This document shows, piece after piece, positions 35,721-44,254 of a DNA stretch of 64,000 nt. The translations under genes were made by a program, and so were the position numbers. Under the pieces are notes generated by a model. The model did no database searches and was not told where the DNA came from. It was given only the letters and a program-made list of their open reading frames with translations. This DNA is from Prevotella sp. MGM1 (GTDB lineage: Bacteria > Bacteroidota > Bacteroidia > Bacteroidales > Bacteroidaceae). The stretch spans positions 1-64,000 of the forward strand of contig NZ_BEWV01000136.1 of assembly GCF_002933775.1 (NCBI RefSeq), given 5' to 3'. Numbering within the stretch: position 1 is the first letter of the stretch; every line of letters starts with the position of its first letter.

Positions 35721-36170
35721 CTATTTTCTGCCTTTCTTTTGGTTGTTATCGTGCATTTTTTTCAGTGAACGCCTGTGAAACTTATTCTCCGCTTTTATGA
35801 CATCAAGCAGTTTTCGTGCAGGTATGACGGTCAGAAACTTGTTGTGATATGACTGTTGTATCCTCTTCAGGTCTATTTCCAGTTTGTCGCACTGTTTGAT
35901 TATATTCAGGCAGGCGGCATCGTCTGTCGGATTATTTCTGCTTAATTGGCGTATTCGGTCGAATTTCGCACGTTGGGCTTTTCTCATTTCATCGTATAGC
36001 GGAAAGAATTTCTCTGCCTCTTTGTTGGTCAGGCCGGCTTCTTTGATAATGAATTGTTCCAAATCAGCCTGAAATTTTTCTGGAGAGAACCCTTTTCCAC
36101 GGTTATCCTGGGCACAGACAGACAGTGCAATGACCAATGAAACAAAACAAAGCAATAATCTTTTTCTCAT
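35721..36170 (-). CDS. Secreted small helical protein, Spy/CpxP-like in character
   Basis: A signal peptide (residues 1-20, ending SVCA-Q) precedes 129 mostly helical, strongly basic residues (AEKFFPLYDEMRKAQRAKFD, LKRIQQSYHNKFLTVIPARK). No canonical LTxxQ Spy motif is present, so similarity to periplasmic Spy/CpxP chaperone-like sensors is only in size and helicity. It is the third gene of a sigma factor / anti-sigma / periplasmic protein set, 15 nt after the anti-sigma gene, a common Bacteroidales arrangement. Probably an envelope-stress feedback component (inference). Confidence 0.75.
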   Translation of the reverse strand: MRKRLLLCFVSLVIALSVCAQDNRGKGFSPEKFQADLEQFIIKEAGLTNKEAEKFFPLYDEMRKAQRAKFDRIRQLSRNNPTDDAACLNIIKQCDKLEIDLKRIQQSYHNKFLTVIPARKLLDVIKAENKFHRRSLKKMHDNNQKKGRK

Positions 36171-36185
36171 ATATTCCCTATTTTA

Positions 36186-36554
36186 TTATTCGCTCATAAG
36201 GCAGGCATACATGTCTGCATTGTCCATCATGGCATGGTCGATTATGGCATCTTCCGCCGTGTATGTATACCCATTTGAGTGAGCAACGGATTCGTTTCGC
36301 ATGGTGTCGTGTGTGTGTGGCTCTGTTTTAGACATATATACCGTGATGCCGAATATGGCGAGACACAGGCATGCTGCCGAGTAAAGTATCGGACGCAATA
36401 TTTGCATGCGTGAGCGGCTATGGATTATCACGTGCTCTTGCTCTGGCAATTTGTCGATAATTGTTGAGGCAAAATTGTCGAAATAGCCTGTCGGCACACG
36501 GAAATGATTATCCTTGCCAAACCGATTTTTTATGTACCTTTCTTCTTTTACCAT
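36186..36554 (-). CDS. Probable membrane-bound anti-sigma factor
   Basis: 122 residues with a cytoplasmic N terminus (about 1-50, including FRVPTGYFDNFASTIIDKLP), one TM helix (ILRPILYSAACLCLAIFGIT, about 51-70) and a short His/Met-rich periplasmic tail (HTHDTM, HAMMDNADMYACLMSE). The PxGYFDxF segment is typical of small Bacteroidales proteins encoded after ECF sigma genes. It follows the sigma gene by 41 nt. The His/Met/Cys-rich tail could bind a metal, which would make this a metal- or redox-sensing anti-sigma (speculative). Confidence 0.7.
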   Translation of the reverse strand: MVKEERYIKNRFGKDNHFRVPTGYFDNFASTIIDKLPEQEHVIIHSRSRMQILRPILYSAACLCLAIFGITVYMSKTEPHTHDTMRNESVAHSNGYTYTAEDAIIDHAMMDNADMYACLMSE

Positions 36555-36595
36555 AACTGTTCTTTATCTTTTTGATGTATAATAAACTGAAAAGT

Positions 36596-37147
36596 TTAAT
36601 CATGCAACTTGAAATACTCCGATATTTTCTTCACCGCAATGTGGTAAGAGGCTTTTAATGCGCCTTCGGATGTACTCAATATCTTACTTATTTCGCTGTA
36701 TTTAAGTTCATCGTAATACCTCATGTTGAATACGCAACGCTGTACATCGGGCAGCTTGGATATTGCTTCTTGCAGCATCGCATGGGTCTCGTCGCCGTCG
36801 AAATACTTATCTGCAATCAACTCATTGGCGACGTTGGTATCTTCGGCGTCAGCGCTTATCAGTGTCATTGTCTTGCGTTTCCTGAGAAAGCCGAGGCTTT
36901 CGTTTACGGCAATGCGGTAAAGCCATGTGGAGATCTTGGAGTCGTTACGGAACGAACCGAGATTGGTCCATGCTTTTAGGAACACATTCTGCATCACATC
37001 GTCTGCGTCTTCATGAGTGATGACTATACGGCGGATTTGCCAATACAGCTGCTCGCTATATTGGCGTACGACCATTTCAAAGGCGTTGCGCTGGGTTTTG
37101 GGGTCGGCCAGCAACAATGTTATATGTCGTTCGTCGTATTTTTCCAC
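36596..37147 (-). CDS. ECF RNA polymerase sigma factor
   Basis: An extracytoplasmic-function sigma-70 factor of 183 aa. Region 2 (about 24-92) contains HEDADDVMQNVFLKAWTNLG and the -10-recognition segment STWLYRIAVNESLGFLRKRK. Region 4 (about 125-178) has LPDVQRCVFNMRYYDELKYS and the helix-turn-helix TSEGALKASYHIAVKKI. It heads a three-gene set with an anti-sigma and a periplasmic protein. The upstream gap to 37268 gives no clear autoregulated promoter by eye. Confidence 0.93.
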   Translation of the reverse strand: MEKYDERHITLLLADPKTQRNAFEMVVRQYSEQLYWQIRRIVITHEDADDVMQNVFLKAWTNLGSFRNDSKISTWLYRIAVNESLGFLRKRKTMTLISADAEDTNVANELIADKYFDGDETHAMLQEAISKLPDVQRCVFNMRYYDELKYSEISKILSTSEGALKASYHIAVKKISEYFKLHD

Positions 37148-37267
37148 TTTATTCTTTGACGATTTATTTCATTAAAGGTTTAATACCGTTCCGGTAAATG
37201 CTTTATTATGCTTCATCAGGTGTCTGGCACGGCCTCGTGATATGCTCGATATGGTATAGTGAGGTGT

Positions 37268-38869
37268 TTAATCCTGTCTCATAAACGGTTTGATGTGCAT
37301 GCTCATTATATTGTCGTATCCGTATACATCGGGATAGCTCCGTAACGAGCCGTCCGGTTCTTCAAATATAGTATAATAAGTTATGGATATCGGCACGTTT
37401 GGTTTGACGGTCAATGAGCGTATCAGCCGGCGGTTGTTGTCTTCGTTTTGTATATATCTTCGCCCTTTGTTGGTCTCCGGTGCGATATCCATTGATATAC
37501 GCAATCTGTCAAGCAGCCATTCGTCGGGATTGTCTAACAGGAATACCGCCAGGTCGAAAGGCCGTTGAACTCTCACGCATCCGTGTGAGACGCTACGGTT
37601 TTCCCTGCCGAAAACGCCACGGCTCGACGTGTCGTGAAGAAATACCGAGAAGTTGTTTGGGAACCTAAATATTATGCGTCCGAGCGAATTGCCTGCTCCG
37701 CCTTCTTGAATGACCGCATAATGCCCTGAGCGCAAGTTACCGGCCGTCAGATTCTCTATGTCAATTCTGTTTCCGGTTTTTCTCTCGATGATGTAGTAAT
37801 TGTTTCTTTCGAAATACGAGGCGTCACCCGCATGCGGTGCGACTTCGTTTCTGATGATGCTCATCGGGATGTTCCATACGGGATTAACTTCCATCCAACC
37901 TATTGCGCTTGTGAGTAACGGGGTCTTTGTCTTAAAGGCTCCGCATCCTATTCGCATGTCAATCACGTTCCCACTGCCGTATGCGTATAAGTGATATGCC
38001 GGGATGTTTACGATGATGTGCTTTCCCGTTGTGTCGCGGACGCCGTTTTGCCGCCATCTGCATCGCTCCATATTGCATAATATCCGCATTCGTGATTTGG
38101 TGTCATTGTCATTTTCGGATGCGGCCAATTCCTTTTGCAGGCGTAGATACAGAGGGTTTGCAGGCTTCACGCTGCGCAGAAAACCTGATATGCTGTCGTT
38201 GGTGATTTGGCTTAAGGCATGTATGAAGAATTTATCATCAGGCCTGCGTATTTCAATGTCGAAAAGCCGGCGGTAGCCAAGTACACGCTTTGTCGAATCG
38301 TCGCTGATGGCATCCAGTTTGTTAAACATATAATAAGGGTTCGTAAACCCGAAACTCTGTCCGGTTACATAGCGAAGATACGCTTTTGTAAGTCGGAATT
38401 CCAAGCGGGCCATTACATCGTTAATGGTATTTCCGTCTTTATCGAAATCAAGGTTGCGTATGCGCTGTATATCGTTTTCGATGAGTTCGGCATCGAAAGA
38501 ACGGCTTGTAAATCCTATGCTGTCTTCCACCGTTTTCAGAACGGTAAGCAGGCTGTCGGCACAGCTTCCGACACCATATCTGTTTATCCATAAAAGCGAA
38601 CCGTTGTTTACATAATGACTGCGTGTATGCCCGTCAGCGAATATAGTGTCAGTCTCAATGCGACAGATCTTGTCTATATTCTCTTTTATTTTATGTGAAT
38701 TTATAACATATTCCTGCGTTCTCAAATCCGAAAACGCATCCATTGTTATATTATTATGATAATGATTGTGGCTGTTGTCACCGCACCCGGATATAATTGC
38801 CAATAGGCAAAACCAGATTAACGGATAGAGACTTTTCTTACAATCTTGCCGATTTTCAATATGTAGCAA
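37268..38869 (-). CDS. L,D-transpeptidase (YkuD/YcbB type), lipoprotein-like
   Basis: This periplasmic enzyme makes 3-3 peptidoglycan cross-links or attaches proteins to the wall. The YkuD catalytic motif is SVSHGCVRVQRPFDLA, with active-site Cys and His; HIIVNIPAYHLYAYG starts the domain and the preceding 250 residues are the usual YcbB-like N-terminal and insertion region. The start is a TTG at 38869, because the frame contains no ATG or GTG before the signal sequence (CKKSLYPLIWFCLLAIISGC). This places 52 nt inside the upstream gene, so translation is probably coupled to it. 533 aa. Confidence 0.87.
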   Translation of the reverse strand: MLHIENRQDCKKSLYPLIWFCLLAIISGCGDNSHNHYHNNITMDAFSDLRTQEYVINSHKIKENIDKICRIETDTIFADGHTRSHYVNNGSLLWINRYGVGSCADSLLTVLKTVEDSIGFTSRSFDAELIENDIQRIRNLDFDKDGNTINDVMARLEFRLTKAYLRYVTGQSFGFTNPYYMFNKLDAISDDSTKRVLGYRRLFDIEIRRPDDKFFIHALSQITNDSISGFLRSVKPANPLYLRLQKELAASENDNDTKSRMRILCNMERCRWRQNGVRDTTGKHIIVNIPAYHLYAYGSGNVIDMRIGCGAFKTKTPLLTSAIGWMEVNPVWNIPMSIIRNEVAPHAGDASYFERNNYYIIERKTGNRIDIENLTAGNLRSGHYAVIQEGGAGNSLGRIIFRFPNNFSVFLHDTSSRGVFGRENRSVSHGCVRVQRPFDLAVFLLDNPDEWLLDRLRISMDIAPETNKGRRYIQNEDNNRRLIRSLTVKPNVPISITYYTIFEEPDGSLRSYPDVYGYDNIMSMHIKPFMRQD

Positions 38870-39132
38870 CCTTTGGGTACATTAAGTTCAACACGTTGTG
38901 CGGGGCTTTCTATCTTTATTTTCATCACAGGTTTGCCTGTGAGCGATACGACTTCGAGTATCAGCCCGTTCGCGCCTGTTACATGCACAGTAGCCTGTTC
39001 AACCGTTATGCTTATGGCCCGCTCATCAATCTGCTCCTGATAGCTCGCTTCCATCTCCGAGGCGAGTGCCGGTGAAGATGCCGCAAGTGTCATTATGGAT
39101 ATAATTGCAAGTATGAGTAGTCTTCTTGTCAT
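38818..39132 (-). CDS. Small secreted beta-domain protein resembling a type IX secretion C-terminal domain
   Basis: The 104-aa product has a signal peptide (about residues 1-24, SSPALAS) and a single beta-sandwich-like region: ITVEQATVHVTGANGLILEV, then VSLTGKPVMKIKIE and VELNVPKGCYILKIGKIVRKVSIR (the last as 20 plus 4 residues). The pattern V-x-L-x-G-x-x-V and G-C/x-Y-I-L-K-I-G is that of the 70-80-residue sorting domain found at the C terminus of type IX secreted proteins, here standing alone with no passenger. It overlaps the L,D-transpeptidase gene by 52 nt. Function unknown. Confidence 0.68.
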   Translation of the reverse strand: MTRRLLILAIISIMTLAASSPALASEMEASYQEQIDERAISITVEQATVHVTGANGLILEVVSLTGKPVMKIKIESPAQRVELNVPKGCYILKIGKIVRKVSIR

Positions 39133-39152
39133 ATTCGATTTAATTTTATTTG

Positions 39153-39160
39153 CAAATATA
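39153..39160 (-). promoter_or_regulatory. Promoter -7 box of the small beta-domain / L,D-transpeptidase pair
   Basis: TATATTTG on the minus strand, 21 nt upstream of the start codon. Confidence 0.6.
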
Positions 39161-39311
39161 ATATTTTATATCCATACTGCAAAATATTTATTGTGAAAAT
39201 ACAATATAATCGTGAATGCAGAGTTGTATGGGGATGAAATTTTTATGCAATATTAAACAATCCTTTACGTAATATTAACCGAGATGAAACATTTATGAAA
39301 TATAATGACTT

Positions 39312-39319
39312 TAATTTTG
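39312..39319 (+). promoter_or_regulatory. Promoter -7 box of the PiT transporter
   Basis: TAATTTTG, 22 nt upstream of the ATG, giving a short leader of about 15 nt. Confidence 0.6.
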
Positions 39320-39341
39320 CATCGACAAAAGAAGTGAAATT

Positions 39342-41594
39342 ATGGAATTAGTATTTTTAGGAATAATCATTACAATCTTTTTGCTGGCAGTCTTCGATCT
39401 CTCGGTGGGTGTAAGTAACGATGCGGTGAACTTTCTTAACTCCGCCATAGGCTCAAAGGCGGCATCATTCAGGGTCATTATAATCATCGCTTCGGTGGGT
39501 GTCTTCATCGGGGCGGCCATGAGTAACGGCATGATGGATATCGCGCGGCACGGTATTTTCCGTCCGGAGCATTTCTCTTTCTATGAGCTGATGTGTATTT
39601 TCATGGCGGTGATGGTCACAGACATCATTCTTCTTGACATTTTCAATTCAGTGGGGTTGCCCACGTCCACTACCGTTTCGCTTGTCTTTGAGTTGCTCGG
39701 TGCCGCGTTTGCCGTTGCCATCGTGAAGATAATCGGCGATGCGGGAGACTTGGGTATAAATGATTTGCTGAATACGGAGAAAGCGTTGTCTGTCATACTC
39801 GGTATATTCCTTTCTGTGGCCATCGCTTTTTTCTTCGGCACGGTTGTGCAGTTTATCACGAGAATGATATTCTCTTTCGGATATAAGAGTACGATGAAGT
39901 GGAAAATAGGGCTTTTCGGCGGTGTCGCCACCACGGCTATAATATACTTCCTGCTTCTTAAAGGTATAAAGGATATGGCCTTCATGACTCCTGAACTGAA
40001 AGGCTGCATACATGACAATACAATCGTCATTCTGGCTGTATGCTTCTTGTTTTTCACTGTCCTGATGCAGGTTTTATATTTTCTGAAGGTCAATGTGCTG
40101 AAAGTTGTGGTTCTTATCGGTACGTTCTCGCTGGCTATGGCGTTTGCGGGGAACGACTTGGTGAACTTTATAGGTGTGCCTCTCAGCGGATTGTCCTCTT
40201 ACACGGACTACGTGACAAACGGTGCCGGTGATCCCCATTCGTTTATGATGGGGTCGTTGAACGCTCCTTCAGACACGCCGTTTTATTTCCTTGCCATTGC
40301 AGGCACGATAATGGTTATATCGCTTGCCACGTCCAAGAAAGCTCTTAACGTGTCGAAGACAGAGATAGGATTGGGCAGTCGTGATGCCGGCGACGAAATG
40401 TTCGGTTCGTCGCGTGCCGCCCGCAAGATTGTGCGTATGGTATTGTCTTTCAGTTCCTGGCTCAGGAGGTATATCCCCAAGCGTGTGCTGTCTTGGCTTA
40501 ACGGTCGTTTTGATACTGAAAAAACAGAAATGGAGGACGGGGCGGCTTTCGATCTTATACGTGGAGCGGTAAACCTGACCCTGGCGGGAATGCTTATAGC
40601 CGTCGGTACGTCGCTGAAACTGCCTCTTTCCACTACTTTTGTCACTTTTATGGTGGCAATGGGTACGTCGCTTGCCGATAGGGCCTGGGGGCGTGAGAGT
40701 GCCGTCTTCCGCATAACGGGAGTCATATCTGTCATCGGTGGCTGGTTTATTACGGCCGGCGCGGCGTTTATCGGTGCGGCGGTGATAGTTCTTGTCATGC
40801 ATCAGGGTGGTTATGTGGCAATGATAGCCGGTGCTGTGATAGCGGTAGTCTTGCTGATAAAGAGCAACATCAGGTTTAAGAACAGGAAGAAGGAAGACCA
40901 AAGCGACTCTCTCTTCCAGACCATTCTTACCACCAGGGACAAGAAGCAGGCTTGGAATCTGTTGTCGATATACATGGGTGAGCACCACAAAAAATTCCTG
41001 TTGCATGTAATCGAGACTTACAGTGACATCACATCCGGATTTATCAATGATAAGATAAACATGCTCAGCAAGAGCGAACGTGAACTGTACAGGCAGAAGT
41101 CTATATTGAAAGGTACGCGGAGGAGGGAGACTCTATGTCTCCGATATGTCAGCAAAGAGATTGCTATAGAGAAAAACACGTGGCTGCACCTTGCCAACAA
41201 TTCTTGTATGGCGATGAACTATAATATGAGGCACATAAACGAAGTGTGCAAGGAGCATGTGGAAAACAATTTCAGGGTGCTTCCGTCGCAATATAAATCA
41301 GAGTTTGACGATATTCGCTCTGAAATAATGGATGTGCTGAACGAATCGTTGAGCGTGATAGATACGGACGGTTTTGAATACATAGCGATGATACGCAGGA
41401 AATGCGACAAGATAAAGGATGCCATATCTGTAAAATGCCGTCTTATGTTCGAACGTCTCAGAGATGGCGATCCGGCTGATATGGCTGTGCTGTACGTATA
41501 TCTTAATATGCTACAGGAATCTCAGGAAATGATGTCAAATCTGCGTAAGTTGCTGCGCTCGGTAGACAAGTTGCACAGGCAGACCGGTTTTTAA
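39342..41594 (+). CDS. PiT-family inorganic phosphate transporter with PhoU-like C-terminal domain
   Basis: A low-affinity phosphate (metal-phosphate/H+ or Na+) symporter. The duplicated PiT signatures are FDLSVGVSNDAVNFLNSAIG (about 18-37) with the DVGNPT-like VGLPTSTTVSLVFELLGAA, and MAFAGNDLVNFIGVPLSG (about 265-283) with LKLPLSTTFVTFMVAMGTSL. About 12 TM segments extend to residue 520. The final 210 residues are soluble and helical and resemble PhoU/DUF47 bundles, a common fusion in Bacteroidetes that may gate transport. A 13-bp hairpin encloses the stop codon. 750 aa. Confidence 0.9.
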   Translation: MELVFLGIIITIFLLAVFDLSVGVSNDAVNFLNSAIGSKAASFRVIIIIASVGVFIGAAMSNGMMDIARHGIFRPEHFSFYELMCIFMAVMVTDIILLDIFNSVGLPTSTTVSLVFELLGAAFAVAIVKIIGDAGDLGINDLLNTEKALSVILGIFLSVAIAFFFGTVVQFITRMIFSFGYKSTMKWKIGLFGGVATTAIIYFLLLKGIKDMAFMTPELKGCIHDNTIVILAVCFLFFTVLMQVLYFLKVNVLKVVVLIGTFSLAMAFAGNDLVNFIGVPLSGLSSYTDYVTNGAGDPHSFMMGSLNAPSDTPFYFLAIAGTIMVISLATSKKALNVSKTEIGLGSRDAGDEMFGSSRAARKIVRMVLSFSSWLRRYIPKRVLSWLNGRFDTEKTEMEDGAAFDLIRGAVNLTLAGMLIAVGTSLKLPLSTTFVTFMVAMGTSLADRAWGRESAVFRITGVISVIGGWFITAGAAFIGAAVIVLVMHQGGYVAMIAGAVIAVVLLIKSNIRFKNRKKEDQSDSLFQTILTTRDKKQAWNLLSIYMGEHHKKFLLHVIETYSDITSGFINDKINMLSKSERELYRQKSILKGTRRRETLCLRYVSKEIAIEKNTWLHLANNSCMAMNYNMRHINEVCKEHVENNFRVLPSQYKSEFDDIRSEIMDVLNESLSVIDTDGFEYIAMIRRKCDKIKDAISVKCRLMFERLRDGDPADMAVLYVYLNMLQESQEMMSNLRKLLRSVDKLHRQTGF

Positions 41595-41608
41595 TCCGGC
41601 TGCCTGTG
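41574..41608 (+). repeat. Hairpin enclosing the PiT stop codon
   Basis: CACAGGCAG(A)CCGG (41574-41587) pairs with CCGGCTGCCTGTG (41596-41608), a 13-bp stem with one bulged A. The TAA stop codon (41592-41594) lies in the loop. There is no U-run. Confidence 0.65.
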
Positions 41609-42060
41609 TTGCTTGGAAAATATATTACAAAAAACCTTTTGTATTTCGGTTTTTCTGAATTTAAAATCCTGTGGACGGAAATACCGGTGTATTTTGTCGT
41701 TTAGTTTAATTCGTTGAAATTCAGACAGATAGGTTAAGAGGTGAATTGCGGCATGCTTTCCATCTGGTCTCAAAACGCTTTCCGGGTTGTGTTTAGCGTC
41801 TAATTGCGTTCCATTTAGCGTCTGATTGTCTTCCAACGGGCTGCTAACCGTGTTGCGGTTAGTTGCCCGATGCGTTCCAACGGGCATCCGGTTGCGGAAA
41901 AACTGTTTACAAATAATATTCGGATGATTGTGCTATCGCAATGTATATGGCGATATGTATCGTTTACGCAATTCTGGTTTGAGAAAAAAGACAGGGCTTT
42001 TTTTATGATATATTTCTTACATATCGGGATATGCCTGAACCATTGTTTCCGGTTATATGG
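41595..42060. other. Convergent intergenic region with dispersed repeat copy C
   Basis: A 466-nt gap between the PiT gene (plus) and the histidine kinase (minus). It contains half of the stop-codon hairpin and the repeat copy at about 41768-41893. No gene is supported. Confidence 0.6.
41768..41893. repeat. Dispersed intergenic repeat, copy C
   Basis: Two head-to-tail 22-nt units (TTTAGCGTCTAATTGCGTTC.. and TTTAGCGTCTGATTGTCTTC.., 19 of 22 identical) are followed by CCAACGGG, a small hairpin CTAACCG-TGTTG-CGGTTAG and another GCGTTCCAACGGGCA. The unit matches copy A in length and start, and the AACGGG block matches copies A and B. Confidence 0.6.
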
Positions 42061-43482
42061 CTACTTCCTGCTTATGGAGAAGTGGAATTCCAGTCCTCCG
42101 TCACGTCTGTTGTTCACCGAGATGGTGCCGCCGTGAAGTTGTACCGAGTTTTTGACGATGGATAGTCCGAGGCCTGTTCCGCCTGCCTTTCGTGAGCGGC
42201 CTTTATCTATACGGTAGAAACGTTCAAACAGGTGAGGTATGTGTTCGTCCGGAACGCCTATACCGTTGTCAGACACAGAAAAAAAGTATTTATCGCTGTC
42301 GCTTGCTGTCAGTTTTATTTTTATATTGTCGCCTTGCGAGTATGTGATGGCATTGTCTATCAGGTTTCTGAATATTGATTCGAGAAACGGTGCGTTGCCG
42401 CATACCGTTAGATTGTCTTTAACGTTGTTATTGATATTGAATCCATGTGTCTCAGCGTGCGGTTTCTCATCGGTCACCACACCCGCTATCAGCAAGTCGA
42501 GTCTCAGTTTTTCTTTCTCTATAAGTCTCGAACCGTCGTCCATGCGTGTTATTGACGATACATCGGCCATCAGTCTGCCAAGCCGTTCACAGTTGTCATG
42601 GCACATTCGGATAAATTTAGTGCGCTTTTCTTCCGGCAGTTCGGGATGGTCGAGCAGTGTTTCAAGGCATGCCAGCATTGATGAAACGGGAGTTTTAAGC
42701 TCGTGGTTTATATTGTTGGTAAGTTGCTTTTTTATTCTTATCTTCTCCTGTTCCTCGTGTATGGCAACCTTGTGCTCGTGTTTAAGGTCGGTCGTGGCTT
42801 GTTGCAGTCGGGCATACAGTCTGACTATATGGCTCGATATGCTGCCAAGCTCATCGCTCGGGAAGTATCCGTCATCGTAGATTTTCTCTCCTTTCTCTGC
42901 TTTTTCCGCAAAATCGTTGAGTCTGGTGATGGTGCGTCCGAGGCGCCGTGTGGCAAAATATCCTATTATGCTTATTCCGAGTGTTACGAAAAGCATGAAC
43001 CACAGGAATGTGTTATCCGTTTTGAGCACGGCTTGCAGCGGCAAGGAGTAGGGCACGGCCGATCGTATGATGATGTCGCCGCCCCTTGTGGCAGAGTAGA
43101 AATATGTGTTGTCGGTGCTCTGTGAGTGTCGTCTCAGTGTGTAGTCGTGTCCGTATTTTATTGCGTTTGAGATCTCGGTGCGGCTGAGGTGGTTTTCAGA
43201 CGGCAGGGTGTCGAGCGAGTTGTCGAATACCACATGTCCTGACAGGTCTGTGATTGTGACACGGATGTCGTCCATAGGCTTTCTTGAGTCGTTCAGAACC
43301 CGGTCTATGGGTGTGTCGGCAGATATGGCATCGAGCAGATGCACGTTGTATAGTTGCAGTTGGCTGTCCAGTTTGTCTATCTTGAACTGTTTTTCGCGTT
43401 CACACTGAAAAGCCACGAAGCAGACGACCATCAGCCATGAAAAGCCAAGCAATAGAATGAAAATCTTCGTATGATATGACAT
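42061..43482 (-). CDS. Membrane sensor histidine kinase
   Basis: The N-terminal TM segment (IFILLLGFSWLMVVCFVAF) and a second TM near residue 165 flank a periplasmic sensor of about 130 residues. HAMP (about 185-240), the HisKA H-box NNINHELKTPVSSM, the N-box FRNLIDNAITYS, and the G boxes SVSDNGIGVP and GGTGLGLSIVKN are all intact. The ATG at 43482 (MSYHTK) starts 1 nt before the end of the response-regulator gene; an ATG at 43500 gives six more residues and a 17-nt overlap. The stimulus is unknown. Nearness to PiT suggests phosphate only weakly, as the genes converge. Confidence 0.92.
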   Translation of the reverse strand: MSYHTKIFILLLGFSWLMVVCFVAFQCEREKQFKIDKLDSQLQLYNVHLLDAISADTPIDRVLNDSRKPMDDIRVTITDLSGHVVFDNSLDTLPSENHLSRTEISNAIKYGHDYTLRRHSQSTDNTYFYSATRGGDIIIRSAVPYSLPLQAVLKTDNTFLWFMLFVTLGISIIGYFATRRLGRTITRLNDFAEKAEKGEKIYDDGYFPSDELGSISSHIVRLYARLQQATTDLKHEHKVAIHEEQEKIRIKKQLTNNINHELKTPVSSMLACLETLLDHPELPEEKRTKFIRMCHDNCERLGRLMADVSSITRMDDGSRLIEKEKLRLDLLIAGVVTDEKPHAETHGFNINNNVKDNLTVCGNAPFLESIFRNLIDNAITYSQGDNIKIKLTASDSDKYFFSVSDNGIGVPDEHIPHLFERFYRIDKGRSRKAGGTGLGLSIVKNSVQLHGGTISVNNRRDGGLEFHFSISRK

Positions 43483-43483
43483 T

Positions 43484-44167
43484 TTACCCCTTGAAACCAT
43501 ATCCGTATCCTACTCGTGTGAAAATATTTTTTCCGTATTCTCCTATTTTGGAGCGCAGTCGCGTGATATTCACGTCTACCACTCTGTCTGCCACGACAAC
43601 TTCTTCCGGCCATACTTTTGAAAGTATTTCATGCCGCGAGAAAACCCTGCCTTGGTGTGTCAGCAACAGACAAAGTATTTCATATTCCTTTCGTGGTAGT
43701 ATCACTTCCTTGTTGTCTACAAGACAGCGTTTAAGGGAAAGCTCGAGCGAAAGCCCTCTGTATGACAAAATGTCCGGATTGGTGTCGGCTGTGTGGCGGG
43801 TGCGTTTCAAAACCGTTTTTACCCTGGCCATAATATTCCGCACAGAGTACGGCTTGACTATGTAGTCATCGGCACCGATATTCAGTCCGGCCACCATGTC
43901 GTCTTCAGAGTCTTTTGCCGTGCAGAAAATGATTGGTATTCCGGCTGTTTCAGGTGCGTTTTTTAGTATGCGCGCCATTTTGAACCCGTTGATGTCGCCC
44001 ATCATCACATCGAGCAGTATGAGTGAGTAGCGGCTTATGTCTTTTTCCAACGCTTCCTCTGCACTGTATGCCACATCGACTTCATAGCCCTCAACTTCGA
44101 GATTAAACTGCAAAACCTCGCAGAGAGTCTCTTCGTCGTCTACGACCAGTATTCTGTCTTTTTCCAT
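43484..44167 (-). CDS. OmpR/PhoB-family response regulator
   Basis: The receiver domain shows RILVVDDEETLCEVLQFNLE with the acidic pocket, phospho-acceptor Asp in LILLDVMMGDINGF (about residue 53), and the conserved Thr/Lys in FCTAKDSEDD and YIVKPYSVRN. The C-terminal winged helix (about 130-225; EYEILCLLLTHQGRVFSRHE, VVDVNITRLRSKIGEYGKNI) binds DNA. 227 aa. It precedes the kinase directly. Targets are unknown. Confidence 0.94.
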   Translation of the reverse strand: MEKDRILVVDDEETLCEVLQFNLEVEGYEVDVAYSAEEALEKDISRYSLILLDVMMGDINGFKMARILKNAPETAGIPIIFCTAKDSEDDMVAGLNIGADDYIVKPYSVRNIMARVKTVLKRTRHTADTNPDILSYRGLSLELSLKRCLVDNKEVILPRKEYEILCLLLTHQGRVFSRHEILSKVWPEEVVVADRVVDVNITRLRSKIGEYGKNIFTRVGYGYGFKG

Positions 44168-44254
44168 TTTAGGTGGGGTTTATATGCTGTTAATTCAGTA
44201 AAAAAACGGTAAAAGGCTGTATGGCGGCAAATATGATTTGCCTGAATGAAAGAG

